The notes below the pieces were generated by a model. The model was given only the letters and a program-made list of their open reading frames with translations, was not told the origin of the DNA and ran no database searches. Positions 21,901-33,217 of a stretch of 64,000 bases of DNA are shown in pieces. This stretch comes from Branchiostoma floridae. Its lineage: Eukaryota; Chordata; Leptocardii; Amphioxiformes; Branchiostomatidae. Location: contig NC_049980.1 in the NCBI RefSeq assembly GCF_000003815.2, positions 21,183,807-21,247,806 on the forward strand. The letters are read 5' to 3'. Position 1 is the first letter of the stretch, and each line of letters opens with the position of its first letter. The translations under genes and the position numbers were made by a program.

Positions 21901-24075
21901 GTGCAACACACTAGGGAGAAGCGCAGGCAGTCCTCCTCCTCACTGTCATCTCAGGATGGTACAGGCCAGAAGAATGGCACAGTTAGGAATGGGCTGACAC
22001 AGGTAATGACTGTGTTTGGGATGTACTGTATGTAGGGTTTTGGGAGAGTTGGTCGACAGGGGGGGGGATGGTTGGTGGGCAGGGGAGAGAGGACCATATA
22101 AAAAGGTTTTGCCGGAAGAGAAGCAATGTAAACTAAGATAACTGCAAAATATGTTATTACTTTATAAGATATGTAAATATTCCTATGTAAACCTAAATAA
22201 CTGTGTATGATAAGTGGTTCAATAAGTACATTTTCGGTTTGCATTTCTACACTTCAACAGAGATGGGTGTTGCCACAGGATGTGTCTATATAGCTGCTTG
22301 GTATATCTACCTACTATGTGTTCTTGTGTAGTACTAAGGGCAGTATGAATAGGTACTTTAGAAGCCGGTACTGATGACAGTGATCTTGTCTGTCAGGACC
22401 TAGAAGCAGCAGAGAAAGATGATGAAGATGAGGAGGATGAGGAGAAGGAGGAACCATTAGACCTGAGCTGGCCTGACACCTGCAAGAAGAGGGTGTCTTA
22501 CATCATCCTGTTCCCCCTGGTGTTTCTGATGTGGATCACCCTACCTGATGTCAGAAAACCTGTATGTATTGTACAGCACTATACTTAGTTCAGTATCTAT
22601 ACTAGTAGTATACTTAGTGTTATATGCATCGTATAATAGGTATAGTATAGAATTTTATGTCTTCAGACAAAAATTTACAAAAATTGCAATTCTAACGTCT
22701 GAATCTGGTATTCAAATTTTTGACAGCAGTGCACCTGAAACACGCAAAGTGCATTCAAAGCCAGTGTGATACAAGTAAAAATCCATGTGATAACCCAAAA
22801 TATCACAGTAATGCCCGTATTGAACGTTATCATGACCCACATGACATTAAGTATACTAATAGTAAAGTACTGTTCATACTGGGTCCACTTCTGGCTTCAT
22901 GTCGATGGTTTTTATCTTTCTGTCTCACTCGTGGTATGATATGCGCCTTGAATTTATTCCTCACTCTTTGGAGAGTAAAACTAGGTCTGGAGGATTTTGT
23001 TTTGCAATAATTGATCCCATCTTCAGTTAAGTGTTGAAGCTGCCATGGTCTGATAAGATCTCTTGTTGACTTATTTCACAGTGGTGTTGATATTTGTGTT
23101 TTTATTTGTTCCAGTCTGCTCGCCGTTTCTATCCCTGGGGCTTCTTGGGCAGCATTCTTTGGATCTCCATCTTCTCCTACTTAATGTTATGGTGGGCTAA
23201 CCAGACAGGTGACACCATGGGCCTTAATATAGAGGTCAGTTTTTCATTTGATACTACACTACTGCACTACTACTATTGCAACTGTAACTTAGAATCTGAT
23301 ATAAATTATGCAACATAGTCTTTTGTTAATGCACAATTAAAGACAAAATTCTACAACATGATAAATGATGGAAATTTGATAGCAGGAATGGATGCAAGAC
23401 TTTGTTCAACTGTGTTTCTATGTGCCCTTAGGTGATGGGGCTGACAGTGCTGGCGGCAGGAACAAGTGTTCCTGATCTCATAACCAGCGTCCTGGTTGCT
23501 AGGCGGGGCTTTGGTGATATGGCTGTCTCTAGTTCCATTGGGAGCAATATTTTTGACATCACAATTGGGTGAGAACCTATAGTTTGCTTTCCCTCTGCTT
23601 TGTTTAGACAGTTTAGACAGCAAAGTTGATGCTGAGTGATTCTCCATACTTTTAGCAAAAGACTATAATTGCAACAAGCAAATATTTTCCAAACAATTGA
23701 GTAAAGTGTGCTTTTTTGTAGGTCACGTTGTCTCCCATGTTTTGCTTTTAGAAAGTCTCCAAGGTTGTAGCTCATACATGAGACATGGCTTCACTCAGAC
23801 ATAGAAACCTGACTGTGTATTGTTGTTCCAGGCTGCCTGTGCCCTGGCTGCTGTACTCCTGTGTGTATAATGGCCGTGCTGTGGACGTGAACAGCCAGGG
23901 CCTGTTCTGCTCCATCCTCATGCTGCTGGCCATGTTAGTTTGTGTCATCGTCACCATTGCAGCCTGTCGCTGGCGCATGAACCGTTCAATGGGCATCATC
24001 TTCTTCACTCTCTATCTTGTCTTCATGGTCCTCAGTGTTCTTCTGGAATTAGACATTATACAATGTTTTGTGTAA
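9139..24075 (+). CDS. SLC24: K+-dependent Na+/Ca2+ exchanger, NCKX1/2 type (SLC24 family)
   Basis: Plasma-membrane antiporter that uses inward Na+ and outward K+ gradients to extrude Ca2+. Coding exons: 9139-9945, 19165-19270, 20642-20709, 21566-21712, 21850-22002, 22397-22561, 23115-23234, 23432-23568, 23832-24075. All join in frame with GT-AG borders, giving about 648 residues, close to vertebrate NCKX2. Residues 14-36 form an N-terminal hydrophobic segment, followed by an extracellular stretch with three N-glycosylation sequons (Asn62, Asn66, Asn71). The alpha-1 repeat (about 139-185) has GGSAPE with the key Glu150. A hydrophilic cytosolic loop (about 260-455) includes [14 protein letters not shown] and an acidic run (about 433-446). 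The alpha-2 repeat (about 525-575) has [12 protein letters not shown] with Asp537 and [10 protein letters not shown]. The alpha-2 sequence fits NCKX1/2 rather than NCKX3/4. The family-usual Thr after GGSAPE-x-F is Leu here. The start is the first ATG of the open frame, with A at -3. Confidence 0.93.
10014..10330 (-). mobile_element. Decayed LINE reverse-transcriptase C-terminus
   Basis: Read on the minus strand, 10,170 down to 10,020 encodes [13 protein letters not shown] followed by [15 protein letters not shown]. This is the conserved block just before the end of many LINE reverse transcriptase ORFs. Upstream on the same strand (about 10,290-10,170) comes [11 protein letters not shown], another typical LINE tail motif, separated by a frameshift. 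It is a dead fragment inside the SLC24 intron and in opposite orientation to the gene. It belongs to a different family from the LINE at 3.6-6.8 kb, which ends in a C2H2 finger. Confidence 0.75.
13118..13311. mobile_element. MITE with 15-bp terminal inverted repeats
   Basis: The left end ACAGTCAAAACTGCA (13,118-13,132) is matched in inverse orientation at the right end (13,297-13,311) with a single mismatch. The roughly 194 bp between them contain degenerate GTGGTCAC-like repeats and no coding capacity. Structure and size are those of a non-autonomous DNA transposon relic. Similar ACAGTCAAACCTG-type ends occur in repeats of several marine invertebrates, from memory and not checked. Confidence 0.6.
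14990..16445 (+). repeat. Satellite-like array, six diverged ~256-bp monomers
   Basis: A core reading roughly TTTGGCAAGTCCTCTGCACT, followed by GAGGTTGACGATGATGCACG, recurs with core starts at about 15,053, 15,309, 15,565, 15,818, 16,090 and 16,368. The spacings are 256, 256, 253, 272 and 278 bases. Each monomer also has a CpG-rich segment (GCGTTCGCACC-like) before the core. Most have a T-run after it and the first four contain ATAAAAATA; the fifth monomer carries an internal duplication of about 30 bases (15,904-15,968). Copies 2 and 3 are the most alike, while the outermost copies resemble each other. The array sits inside the large SLC24 intron. Short open frames inside the copies are chance products of the repeat. 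Confidence 0.85.
16537..16601. promoter_or_regulatory. Cluster of five CAGCTG E-boxes
   Basis: CAGCTG occurs at 16,537, 16,547, 16,557, 16,586 and 16,596. The first three are spaced exactly 10 bases apart, with degenerate GAGCTG copies between. This hexamer is a bHLH binding site (myogenic and neurogenic factors). The spacing puts the first three on one face of the helix. It could equally be a decayed 10-bp tandem repeat. It lies just 3' of the satellite array in the SLC24 intron. Confidence 0.4.
20769..21420 (+). repeat. 37-bp minisatellite, about 17-18 copies
   Basis: The 37-base unit (starting GCCACCCTTACTGTCCTTGG) is repeated head to tail across about 650 bases, with scattered substitutions such as GGTTCT/GGTGCT and TTAGTG/TTGGTG. 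It lies in the SLC24 intron between the exons ending at 20,709 and starting at 21,566. The unit is not a multiple of three, there are no unique spacers, and no coding role is visible. Confidence 0.92.
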
Positions 24076-24600
24076 GGTTATTTTGTTGATGGTAGTCACA
24101 CTACCAGTAATATTGAGGTTTTACAAATGCTTGTGTGTAATTTTGCCATGACTACAGTAGGATTTGATGTGCAATCTTCAACCACTGCAATACTTCTCTT
24201 TTGGAAAAAAATAATTTATCTCTACAGACTTTATTCAAGTAGGGCGAATTACACACAAGATGCATTACGATAGAAGAGAATAATCATGGAACATATAAAC
24301 TAGGATGGTATATTACATAGCCATGTGATGCTAGCACAGTCACACAGCAGTGCTCATGATGTGTAGCGTGGTAACCATCCCGTTGGGAGCTCCCAGGTGT
24401 TCTATATGGCTCCTGGAGTGTTGATGACCCAACCCAGGTCTATTAGTGTACATCAAGGAATTATCAAAATCAATTACTTCACTCCTGGGACATCAGTAAT
24501 CAGAAAGGCTGACTGGAAGGATAGGCTGGGTTGGAAAAGGCCTATGCTTAATAGGACTTGGCCAATAAACACCCTTATGCTGGTCCGTGGAGATGGTTAT
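24076..24600 (+). other. Probable SLC24 3' UTR
   Basis: This non-coding stretch follows the SLC24 stop codon (TAA, 24,073-24,075). The first canonical AATAAA on the plus strand that I see is at 24,564-24,569, which would give a 3' UTR of about 500 bases. Alternative, more distal sites are possible, for example AATAAA near 26,671. Confidence 0.35.
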
Positions 24601-25454
24601 CATGCTAATGATGGGTCATGTCTTTATCATGTTGACATTGCACCAGTATCTTTTCTGTTGATCATGGTCTCCAAATCTCACTGGACAGGAAACAGCTGCT
24701 GGAATGGATAAGATCCAATGACAATTTGAACCTTTGTCATGATGAAGGATGATGTTCATGTATCAGCCAGAACTAAATTCAATAATAATTACTGTGGTAA
24801 GAAAGTGGAACTTGACAAACCTTTTCTTACTGGGTTGTGTCATATCAGTATGAATAGTGATATCTTTTACAGGTTGTTTTTCTTTTACATAGAAACAATG
24901 AAAGATATTTTGGTAGGCAGTCATCACTGAGCCAGCCTCATCCTGCAGTACTAATGGTGGCAGATATGTGGCTCTGCTGAGTGTCCATGGTATATGTACT
25001 GTTGCCTCAACTTAGTAAGAGGCAATGTTTTGTGGTCTCTACAGTCACACTGTTGAGTTTTAACCATAACATGTCAATCATTATATTTTGCACTACCTTG
25101 TCTTGTCCTTTAATGTATTGAGGACAGGTAAAGATTGAGAGAGAGTTTAGAGGAAACATTGTGGTCAGTGGAAAAGATTTTGACTCTACAATTAGATAAG
25201 ACAGGCAATACTGTGGCTGAGAAACACGCACATGACAACAGGAACTGTGGGGTTATGGAGTTAATTTTGATTCAAACTGCACAAGACAGGTCAGTAATTT
25301 TTAGATTAACCAGCATACTTTACCAGCATAATGTATGTTGTGATCTTCCTCTTCTTTGCAGAGTTTGCTAGTTTTTGCTATATGCTGCTGTAGTGTTTGT
25401 GTACTCAGTTCCTCATTAAGTGCTGCTACAGTGGATTGTTCTAATAACAAAGCT

Positions 25455-25545
25455 TGTTGTGTATATAGAGGGACTTTGTGCTGTATATATAGGGACATTG
25501 TGCTGTATATATAGGGACGTTGTGCTGTATATATAGGGACTTGTG
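25455..25545 (+). repeat. 22-bp tandem repeat, about four copies
   Basis: The unit GTGCTGTATATATAGGGACA plus two bases is repeated about four times, with small changes at the 3' end of each copy. Each copy includes TATATATAG, which resembles a TATA box, but the direct repetition makes a minisatellite the simpler explanation. Confidence 0.8.
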
Positions 25546-28018
25546 TGCAAAAAGACTTTCCGGGCATCACGTTCCAGACATTTTTCATCATAGAACATTC
25601 CAGCATGACGAAGGGACAATCATAACTTGTATAGTCCTAAAACATGTGTAAAAATAGTTACAATCATACATTAGACAAGAAGAGTGTAAATTATCTCAGC
25701 TAACCACCAACATCCGTCCTAGAATGTATATTTTTGAACCACTGTTGTATATTTATTGTAATATATTTTAGGGAGTTGCTACTCTGGAGTGCAATTACGT
25801 ACAATTCTCAGGTAGTGTAAACAAGGACAAGTGTCACTCTTCTAATTCCTGGACATGCAATGAGATGTACAGTAGGTATTATAAAAGTGCATGCCTGTAC
25901 ACGGAGGTTCTGCTTTTGTGTCCATTGTCAACCTGTTGTGCAATGTTGCAGAATGGCTTTTCTCATGTTATTAATGAACTAGTCAATGCAAAATCACTTG
26001 ATAGGTGGTATAAGCCACTTCTGTGCCCTGGGATTGCATGTTCTTCTCAAGCAAGGCCTCACTCTCAAATGTAGCTGAACTGTATAGCTGTGTATTATAA
26101 CTGTTGTACATAAAACTTTTTTTCTATGGGTTAAGGGCACTGTATGTTAATTAAATTGTGGCATTCATATACACTTACTACTTAAAGTATATTCCATGTA
26201 CTAAAACTATATTCCATGTATTTAAAATAATATGTTGTCATGACAGCTTCTGATAAGGAATGGAAGGTGAAAATGTAAAGCAATTTAGTTTGTTTTACCC
26301 TGTCTAACCCCACATTCATTGACAGACTGTAAAAAATTGATGCAAGTACATGTAGCAAAACTTGGTCTGTTCTTTAGTTAAGAACCAACAACTTACCCTG
26401 GAGTTGAAATGTCCCTGCGAGTAGAGATGAGTAGACAAGTGTATAGAACTATTTGCAATACTCCTGTATGTGTAATGCTGAAAGAAACCTTTTGACATGC
26501 TGCTCTGAAGCACACGTTGCTGTTACTTAAGGAATGATGATGGAACCTCTGGAATTTGGATTTCCAAACTTGGTCATTGTCATGTAGAATATACAGGAAA
26601 GTGTCAATGTTGCTATCTGTTATGACATAGAATCCCGATATGCTATGTGAGTAGATAACAGTTATGAGAAAAAATAAATCAAAGACATATCACCTTTGTC
26701 AGAAAAGGGAAGGTAGTTGAGGGGTTTCATTGTAACATTTGTGCAAGAAAGATGTCAATCACTCCATCTCGATTCTGGACTGGATGTACATTGTATTTCA
26801 ATGTCATATCATGAATTTTTAGTTCTTGAAAATCTGTTGAGGAGAACCCATTTGATGCTGTTCTGGGAACTGAATTTCCTCAATTTTACATGTACATATA
26901 ATCAGATTACGTTGCGAAATATATATTGAAGTAACACATTAATTATTCTGGTATCAAAGTTAACTTGCTGCATTACTCATAATAACTTGAGTGTTCAATA
27001 TCTCTGTAATGTACTGCATAACACAATGGAACCCTTTAAGACTGCAGTCTCTTTTTGTGAACCAATGGTAAATGTAGACACTGAAGGATGTTAAGCAAAC
27101 ATTGTACAATCATGTGATAGTGAATGCTGTACCACTCCAAATGTTCAAAGGCACATGCATTTATATGTTATGGAAGGAAAAAGATTTTAAGAGTAGTCCA
27201 AATGTGTGCTGTATTTATGTGAATATACCTCAAACGAAGCACTGGTGAAAATATTTGTCCCCATCTTGAAAATCAGGACTGGAACATGCATTTAGAGATC
27301 GCCCGTTCCCTGAGGGAATGAACAGAATCTTGTCTGGTGTGAAGATCAGCAATGTGTCAAATGGAAAGTATGTTACGGAATAGTTCTCCTGTCAGCTGGG
27401 AGTAGTTCAAACCTAAATGTCTGACTGTCAGAAACAAAACCACAGACCTAAGCTACAAGAGTTGATATCTTAGCTGTTGTTGGAATGTCCTTACCAAAGT
27501 AGAACAAGAAATGATAAGTCTCCTCACAAAATATGTGACCCCACAGTGTAGTAATAAATGGATTGTGTACCAAGGTGTAGGTTTGGGGCCCAGTGTGCTG
27601 CGATATCAAATGAAGGATTAGAGATGGTCGTTAACTATTTTTGAAAAAAAAAGGGAAATGATTATTACTGGTGTCAAGTCAAGGAAACTTGCAAGTAAAG
27701 GTTGTGGTAAAAAGGTGTGTCTGGTGTATAATTGTTGTGTTCTGATGCATGTCACTGTAGCCTTTGTGCCTTTCACACAGTACATCACAAATATAATAGA
27801 CATTTCTCTTTAATAACCCAAATACGAGTAATGCGACAGTCGTCAATAATCAATTGATGATTTCTCCAAAAGTTACATATGCCAACCTCATGTAATGTAT
27901 CTTCCCTGAAATTAACACCATGATCATGAAAGGAGAGCACTCAAAAACAGTATGATGTGCAAGCTGGCATACAATATATATTTTCCATTCACTCCCTGGT
28001 CAGACAGTATTGTCCATA

Positions 28019-28043
28019 TGCATCCATCCATCCATCCATCCAT
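28019..28043 (+). repeat. (CATC)n microsatellite
   Basis: About six head-to-tail CATC units, in the intergenic region between SLC24 and JAK. Confidence 0.85.
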
Positions 28044-30191
28044 CAAACAGTGAAAACAGCATTGATTGATAAATTGTATTATACCACAACTAGTACAACT
28101 AAGCATAGTACTTGTACCTGTTCAGTGATAAAGACATGTTTGAACAAAGCTGGAGTAAGAACAGTGAAAAAAACATCTGAATTCATTGCAAAAATAGCTA
28201 TTGGAATGTGGCAATTTAAGTTAATTCAATGCTCTGTTGTGATAGGGTATATCAGTTGACACTGCGTATGGCAGGATTCTTGTAAAGACTTGCACATCTG
28301 GCAGGGCCATATCTTCATAGATGTGGCAATATTAAAATAATTAAATTGTCACCTTTCTCAATATCATGTTTTTCTGCAACTCCTTACAACATGGCATCAT
28401 GGCAAACACATTGTATTGATAGGTAGAGTATCAAACTGTGAACAAATTTCTCACTAGAATTGTGAGAAATTGACATCTTTCCCAGAATACAAAGGTATCA
28501 GTGACACTAGTCTTACTGGATTGGCCAATAAACATTGCCTCTCCGCATACTAGCATTTCATTGATTCCAAATATGTGTAAAATTTCTTTTTAGAACTTTT
28601 CAGCTGTGCTTCGAGAAGGTTGAGAATTCCATGATACAGACCTTTGATTTTTTTTAATAATTCCATTACCACAATGCTTCCATGATTTAAACAACACACA
28701 ATACAACATTAGAAAGAAGACACTTCTGGTATCAACAAGTACAAAATTGCATGTCCATACATCAAGATAGAGCAAGGAGGTTGTATGAGCATATAACCTC
28801 CATGGTCCCTTTTTAACATCTGTACCAGTGACTGACAAAAAGTGACACCACTCTTACCATGACTGTTTCCATAAAGGCAATGAAGGGACATGGCAAGGCT
28901 GAAGTCATGTATCTACATAAATGTACTATGAATGCACAACACTGTGGCAGTGATGTGGCTACTATTGACTACATATAAGGCCTTACAATATACACAAGGA
29001 ACATATTGGAATCACTGTGTTACTTTTAATACATATTTTTCCTCTTGTCACATGATCATAATTTGTTCTCAACCACCCACCCTGCAACTTGCTTAACTAA
29101 TTAAAATCCTACATTTACTTTTCATAGGCATTTTAATAATTGTATATTACCTTGTAAATCTAGTACAAAATATAACCTGCAAATGTCCAAAAATATTAAC
29201 AGAATACATGTGACCAGAACTGTCCCATCATCGACAATTGCTATGTATTTGTTATTTAAGATATAGGAAAGACCTAGTTTTGAATTTGATTCTTGGAGCA
29301 GAGGACCAGGGGTGCATGATCTACTTTCATAGTGGTAAAAGCAATGATTGCAGTGACAGAAGTCAACACTACGTCTTCTCCCAAACTTACATTTTCAACA
29401 TTTAAAACTACAGTCTCAAATTTGTGACAAGGTAAGCTACCGAGACAAAAATAACAACAAGTATGCGGTACTGATGCAGTAAGATGGAGGTTTCCTGCCA
29501 TTTGGGCCCTCCTTAAAAAATCAGCAGTTCCAAGCAAACTTTCACATCAAATAACACCTAACTGATCATCAATGCTGAAATACCAGTACAGCATCTACAG
29601 TGTCTCCATTACATTCCTGCCTTCTTACTTGGCAATGAAGAAAACATAGGCGGTACTTATGTACATGCATACATGTATAACGTTACCCAAATACTACATA
29701 CTTTCTTCTTTACACAGGCACTAACTACATTTTTGTAATATCATTTTTACATGTAGGAAGTGCACAACAAGGTGCAAGGCAAATACACCACTTTATAATA
29801 TGTTTTCCTAACACATAATCCTGTAATACAGTTAGACAGGAAAATTGATTTTGTGTTTCTGATTACGGTCGGTCGGTTAAGGATTTTCTCTCATATTTTT
29901 TAGATTTCAGTCCAAGTGATCCAAAATATACTGTGAGAATGTAAAACAAAAATGCATTTAACATATTTTGATTATACAGATATACTACAGGCAGAATTTT
30001 CTGTTGGAACCAAAGATAGGAGAACATGTTGATAAATGATTATACAATGTACTACATTTTCAACACTCAGATGTCAGATTAAAAATCTTAGTCCTTCAAC
30101 CCTTTTCCACCTCCAAAAAGGCTAGAGTCTGAAGCATTTGCTAGGGTTGGTTGGGTAACCAGAAACACAACATTTTTTTCCTGGGCCTTAC

Positions 30192-30197
30192 TTTATT
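30192..30197 (-). terminator. Candidate JAK polyadenylation signal
   Basis: TTTATT on the plus strand is AATAAA on the minus strand, about 815 bases beyond the JAK stop codon. I did not see a closer canonical hexamer. If used, the JAK 3' UTR would include the MITE at 30,234-30,432. Confidence 0.3.
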
Positions 30198-30233
30198 GTA
30201 CATTGAATTTAGGGAAGGCAGTCATACGGCATA

Positions 30234-30432
30234 TACTGTAAATGCATTTAAGTTCGCGGAGATTTAATTTCGCGGTAGCGGGAAAATGGACTTTTCACGG
30301 TGTTTTTAATTTCGCGGTAGCACCATGCACTGTTATGGAGAAATGTTTGCGGTGGTTTTAAATTCGCAGTGAAGCGGTCGCCGCAAAAGCCGCGAACATT
30401 AAACCATCGCGAAAGTTTCTGCATTTACAGTA
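30234..30432. mobile_element. MITE with CTGTAAATGCA inverted ends and TA target duplication
   Basis: The left end CTGTAAATGCATTTAAGTTC and the right end (inverse of CTGTAAATGCAGAAACTTTC) form terminal inverted repeats of about 20-25 bases with few mismatches. TA dinucleotides flank both ends (30,234 and 30,431), as expected for Tc1/mariner-type insertion. Inside are repeated TTCGCGGT motifs in both orientations and no open frame. It is only about 200 bp, a non-autonomous element, and lies in the probable JAK 3' UTR or just beyond. Confidence 0.8.
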
Positions 30433-31011
30433 GGCAATACAAAAAAAGCAATAATTGCAGTTTCCCCTTCACAAAAGAGTATGGGATTTTACTCCATCTC
30501 AAGATATTTCTCTGATGAAAGGTTGAGCAACAAACTGCAAAATTGAGCTCCTTTTACAATAAGTGGATCTGTGGTCAACCATCCTTATCCCTCATGGTCA
30601 ACCATCCTTATCCCTCAGGTAAATGGGTAGGAAAGAAATCCAACAAGACAGCCAAATGTTACAAGTACACAACACCTCTGGAACAACATCAGACTTTCAA
30701 AGGCACCACCGAGATAACAACATAAAAAATCATTTGAAAAGGTTTACATATGGATGCTTCCCCACATGACCTTTTTTGTATCACTTTTGGTAGATTTACT
30801 CTTCTGTCATAACCAATACAATACGAGTCATTTTCTAACACAGTCATAAATGTAACCCAGCCCATCATAAAATATGCCTTTTGGAAACACAAATCACAAA
30901 ATTGTCTTTAATGCCCTAAAATGTCTTTTGGATCTGAGTTTCAGCAAGCTCAACAATGAGTTCTACATCGAACATAAAGATGTTTTAATATTGTGCAGTG
31001 TTTTGTACCCT

Positions 31012-33217
31012 CTAACTGTTGTACAAGACCCCAGCATATTTGACCTTGGTAAGTTCCTCAAACTGGGCCACTAACAATTCGAAGGAGGGTCTGTCCCGTG
31101 GTTCCCACTCCCAGCACTTGTTCACAACAGCGTACACCTCGTCAGGACACTGTTCCGGCTTCACCAGGCGCTCTCCCCGCTGCAGCTTGTCGTACACTGG
31201 CTCCTCGATATCGTTATCACCCCCACCGTTCTTGGAGTATTCTGGCTTCTTACCAAGAGACAGGATCTCCCAGACTGTTACTCCATAGCTCCACACATCA
31301 CTGGCTTTCTGGTACTTGTTCACCTTGTCCAAAGCTTCAGGAGCATACCTGTGTCCACAAATAAACAATCTGTTGCTTGACCAGATTTATGCAGGTTCCA
31401 TACGCATGGACTGCAGGAGTCCTATCTTCACAGAACTTTCTAGATCTCTCTATGCAAAATGGGTAGGATTAACCAAGTCAACCCAAACCCCACCAAGTCA
31501 GACATATGGTAATATCTGTGAATTGTTCCCATGTGACAAATAAGGCAGTAAACACCATTCTTTTTTTTCCTGGAAAGACTGTAATTTGACAGGTTGACTG
31601 TATCATAATGATGCTCCTCAAATATAAAGAAGCTATTTCATATTAGTGGATGCACATGTAATAGAAAAAAACAGCTTAATTAACGCACCAATTGATGGGG
31701 AAGATGCCCTTCTGTGAGCTGTAGTATGTCCCTTCTGTCAGTTCCCGTGACAGCCCAAAGTCGCTGATTTTGACAATGTCGGCATGCGCCACCAGAATGT
31801 TGCGTGCTGCCAGGTCCCGGTGAAGTACATGTTTGCCATGCAGATACTCCATTCCCTGAATACAGGCAAACAAGTTGTTTGATTTCAATGTGATAACAAG
31901 TTTGGATATCTCACCTAATATACGCTCTTGATGGTTAACTACAGTAACCGTAACAGCTCTTTCCTACTACCCTGAAATTAAAAGAAAACAATTTTAACAT
32001 CTTATAAAGCTCATTGCTGCATTATTCTACTTACATGTTCTAACATATGTCTCAAATAGACAAATCTTGATGACCTTTTGTTTTGTTGTCTACAAATTTT
32101 ATGCTACTTGAGACATTATGAAACAAGATCTTATTAATGTCATAAAGAATCATTATTGAATCAAACTTTAGATGATAACAACAGAGGATAGACTTACCTG
32201 TGCCACCTGGAAAGCATATCTGAGCTGGCGGTCCAGTTGGATGTTAGCCTTCCATTTTCTGAGGAAAATCTCTAGGGAACCATACTCCATATACTCCAAC
32301 ACCAGAGCAGGGAACTCATCTGTAAACACAAACACATAGCAACTGACTTTGTTTCTCAATACCCCTTCTGGAAAATGGTTACGGCAAACAAGTTTCTAAG
32401 CACCAGATCAATATTCTCCATATCTTTCATTATATTTCTTCTATCCTTTCAAATAGTCCCTAAGTGCCTAGAATAGTCCTTTTTCCTCATTATTTGAAAC
32501 CATTGCACTTTATCCAAGCAAACACATCAATACTATCACTCTTCTATATCTTGCTAAGCACATACCATCAGTGTCCTGCATGGTGCCTATGACTTGGATG
32601 ATGTTGGGGTGGCTCAATGTTTTAAGCAACTTCAGCTCATCTAGAAAGTCCTTTCGGTATTCTTCAAGCTTGGCGGGATTCTTGTCAAAATATACTGCAT
32701 TTCTCTTCACTGATTTCACAGCAAAGAGCCTGACCAGGGGGCCATATTCGCACTCACTTCCATATGGGTCGTAGGAATACAGATCCACACGACCAAAGTA
32801 GCCCTGTGGAGGACAATACCAAACACGGGCATGACTTTTATTTACCTGTGCAAGTCATCAAACGCTATGACAAAATAACACAGTGTAGCAGTAAAAAGAT
32901 TTCTTTGCTTACTCCTGGACATCCATGACTTAATTGACCTGGAATCTAGGCTGCTGTCAGAGCCTAGACTGGCCAGCTCTTCAGCATCATGCCTCAGCCA
33001 CCATGAAGAAGGCTTGCTAATGGCTTCCTTATGTAAATCCCTCATTCATTCTTAGTAACATGAAAAGGTAAGTTTGTCCCAGCTTTACTTACAGATCCAA
33101 GCTCTTTCCTGAACTTGAGGTCACCTTTCAAGAACTTCTGGTCGGTGCGCAGTGGGGGATCCATTTGTGTGGGAGGCGGCAGGGCAAAGGGATTGTCGGG
33201 AACCAACTGAGGTGTTT
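31012..33217 (-). CDS. JAK: JAK tyrosine kinase (JH1) exons
   Basis: Five exons (33093-33217, 32566-32803, 32198-32319, 31689-31855, 31012-31348). The glycine loop LGSGYFGRV is split by an intron. The ATP lysine lies in FAVKSVKR (Lys884). LVLEYMEYGSLEIFLRKW spans the hinge and helix D. HRDLAARN and SDFGLSREL are intact, and the activation loop has the JAK-type tandem tyrosines (EGTYYSSQ). A JAK-specific insert lies between EILSLGKKPEYS and VYDKLQRGERL. The donor after INW (AATTG|GTGCGT) keeps the frame into YAPEAL. The protein ends in YNS and TAG at 31,012-31,014. Confidence 0.92.

Larger units (their letters stand above)
24600..30190. other. Intergenic DNA between convergent SLC24 and JAK genes
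   Basis: No exon is supported on either strand. Two simple repeats are listed separately: a 22-bp minisatellite near 25.5 kb and a CATC microsatellite at 28.02 kb. The remainder is AT-rich. It probably includes the alternative 3' ends of the two flanking genes. Confidence 0.55.

Noticed and set aside
25455-25545. Multiple TATA boxes as a promoter array
   Set aside because: TATATATAG recurs only because it is part of a 22-bp tandem repeat; no gene follows.
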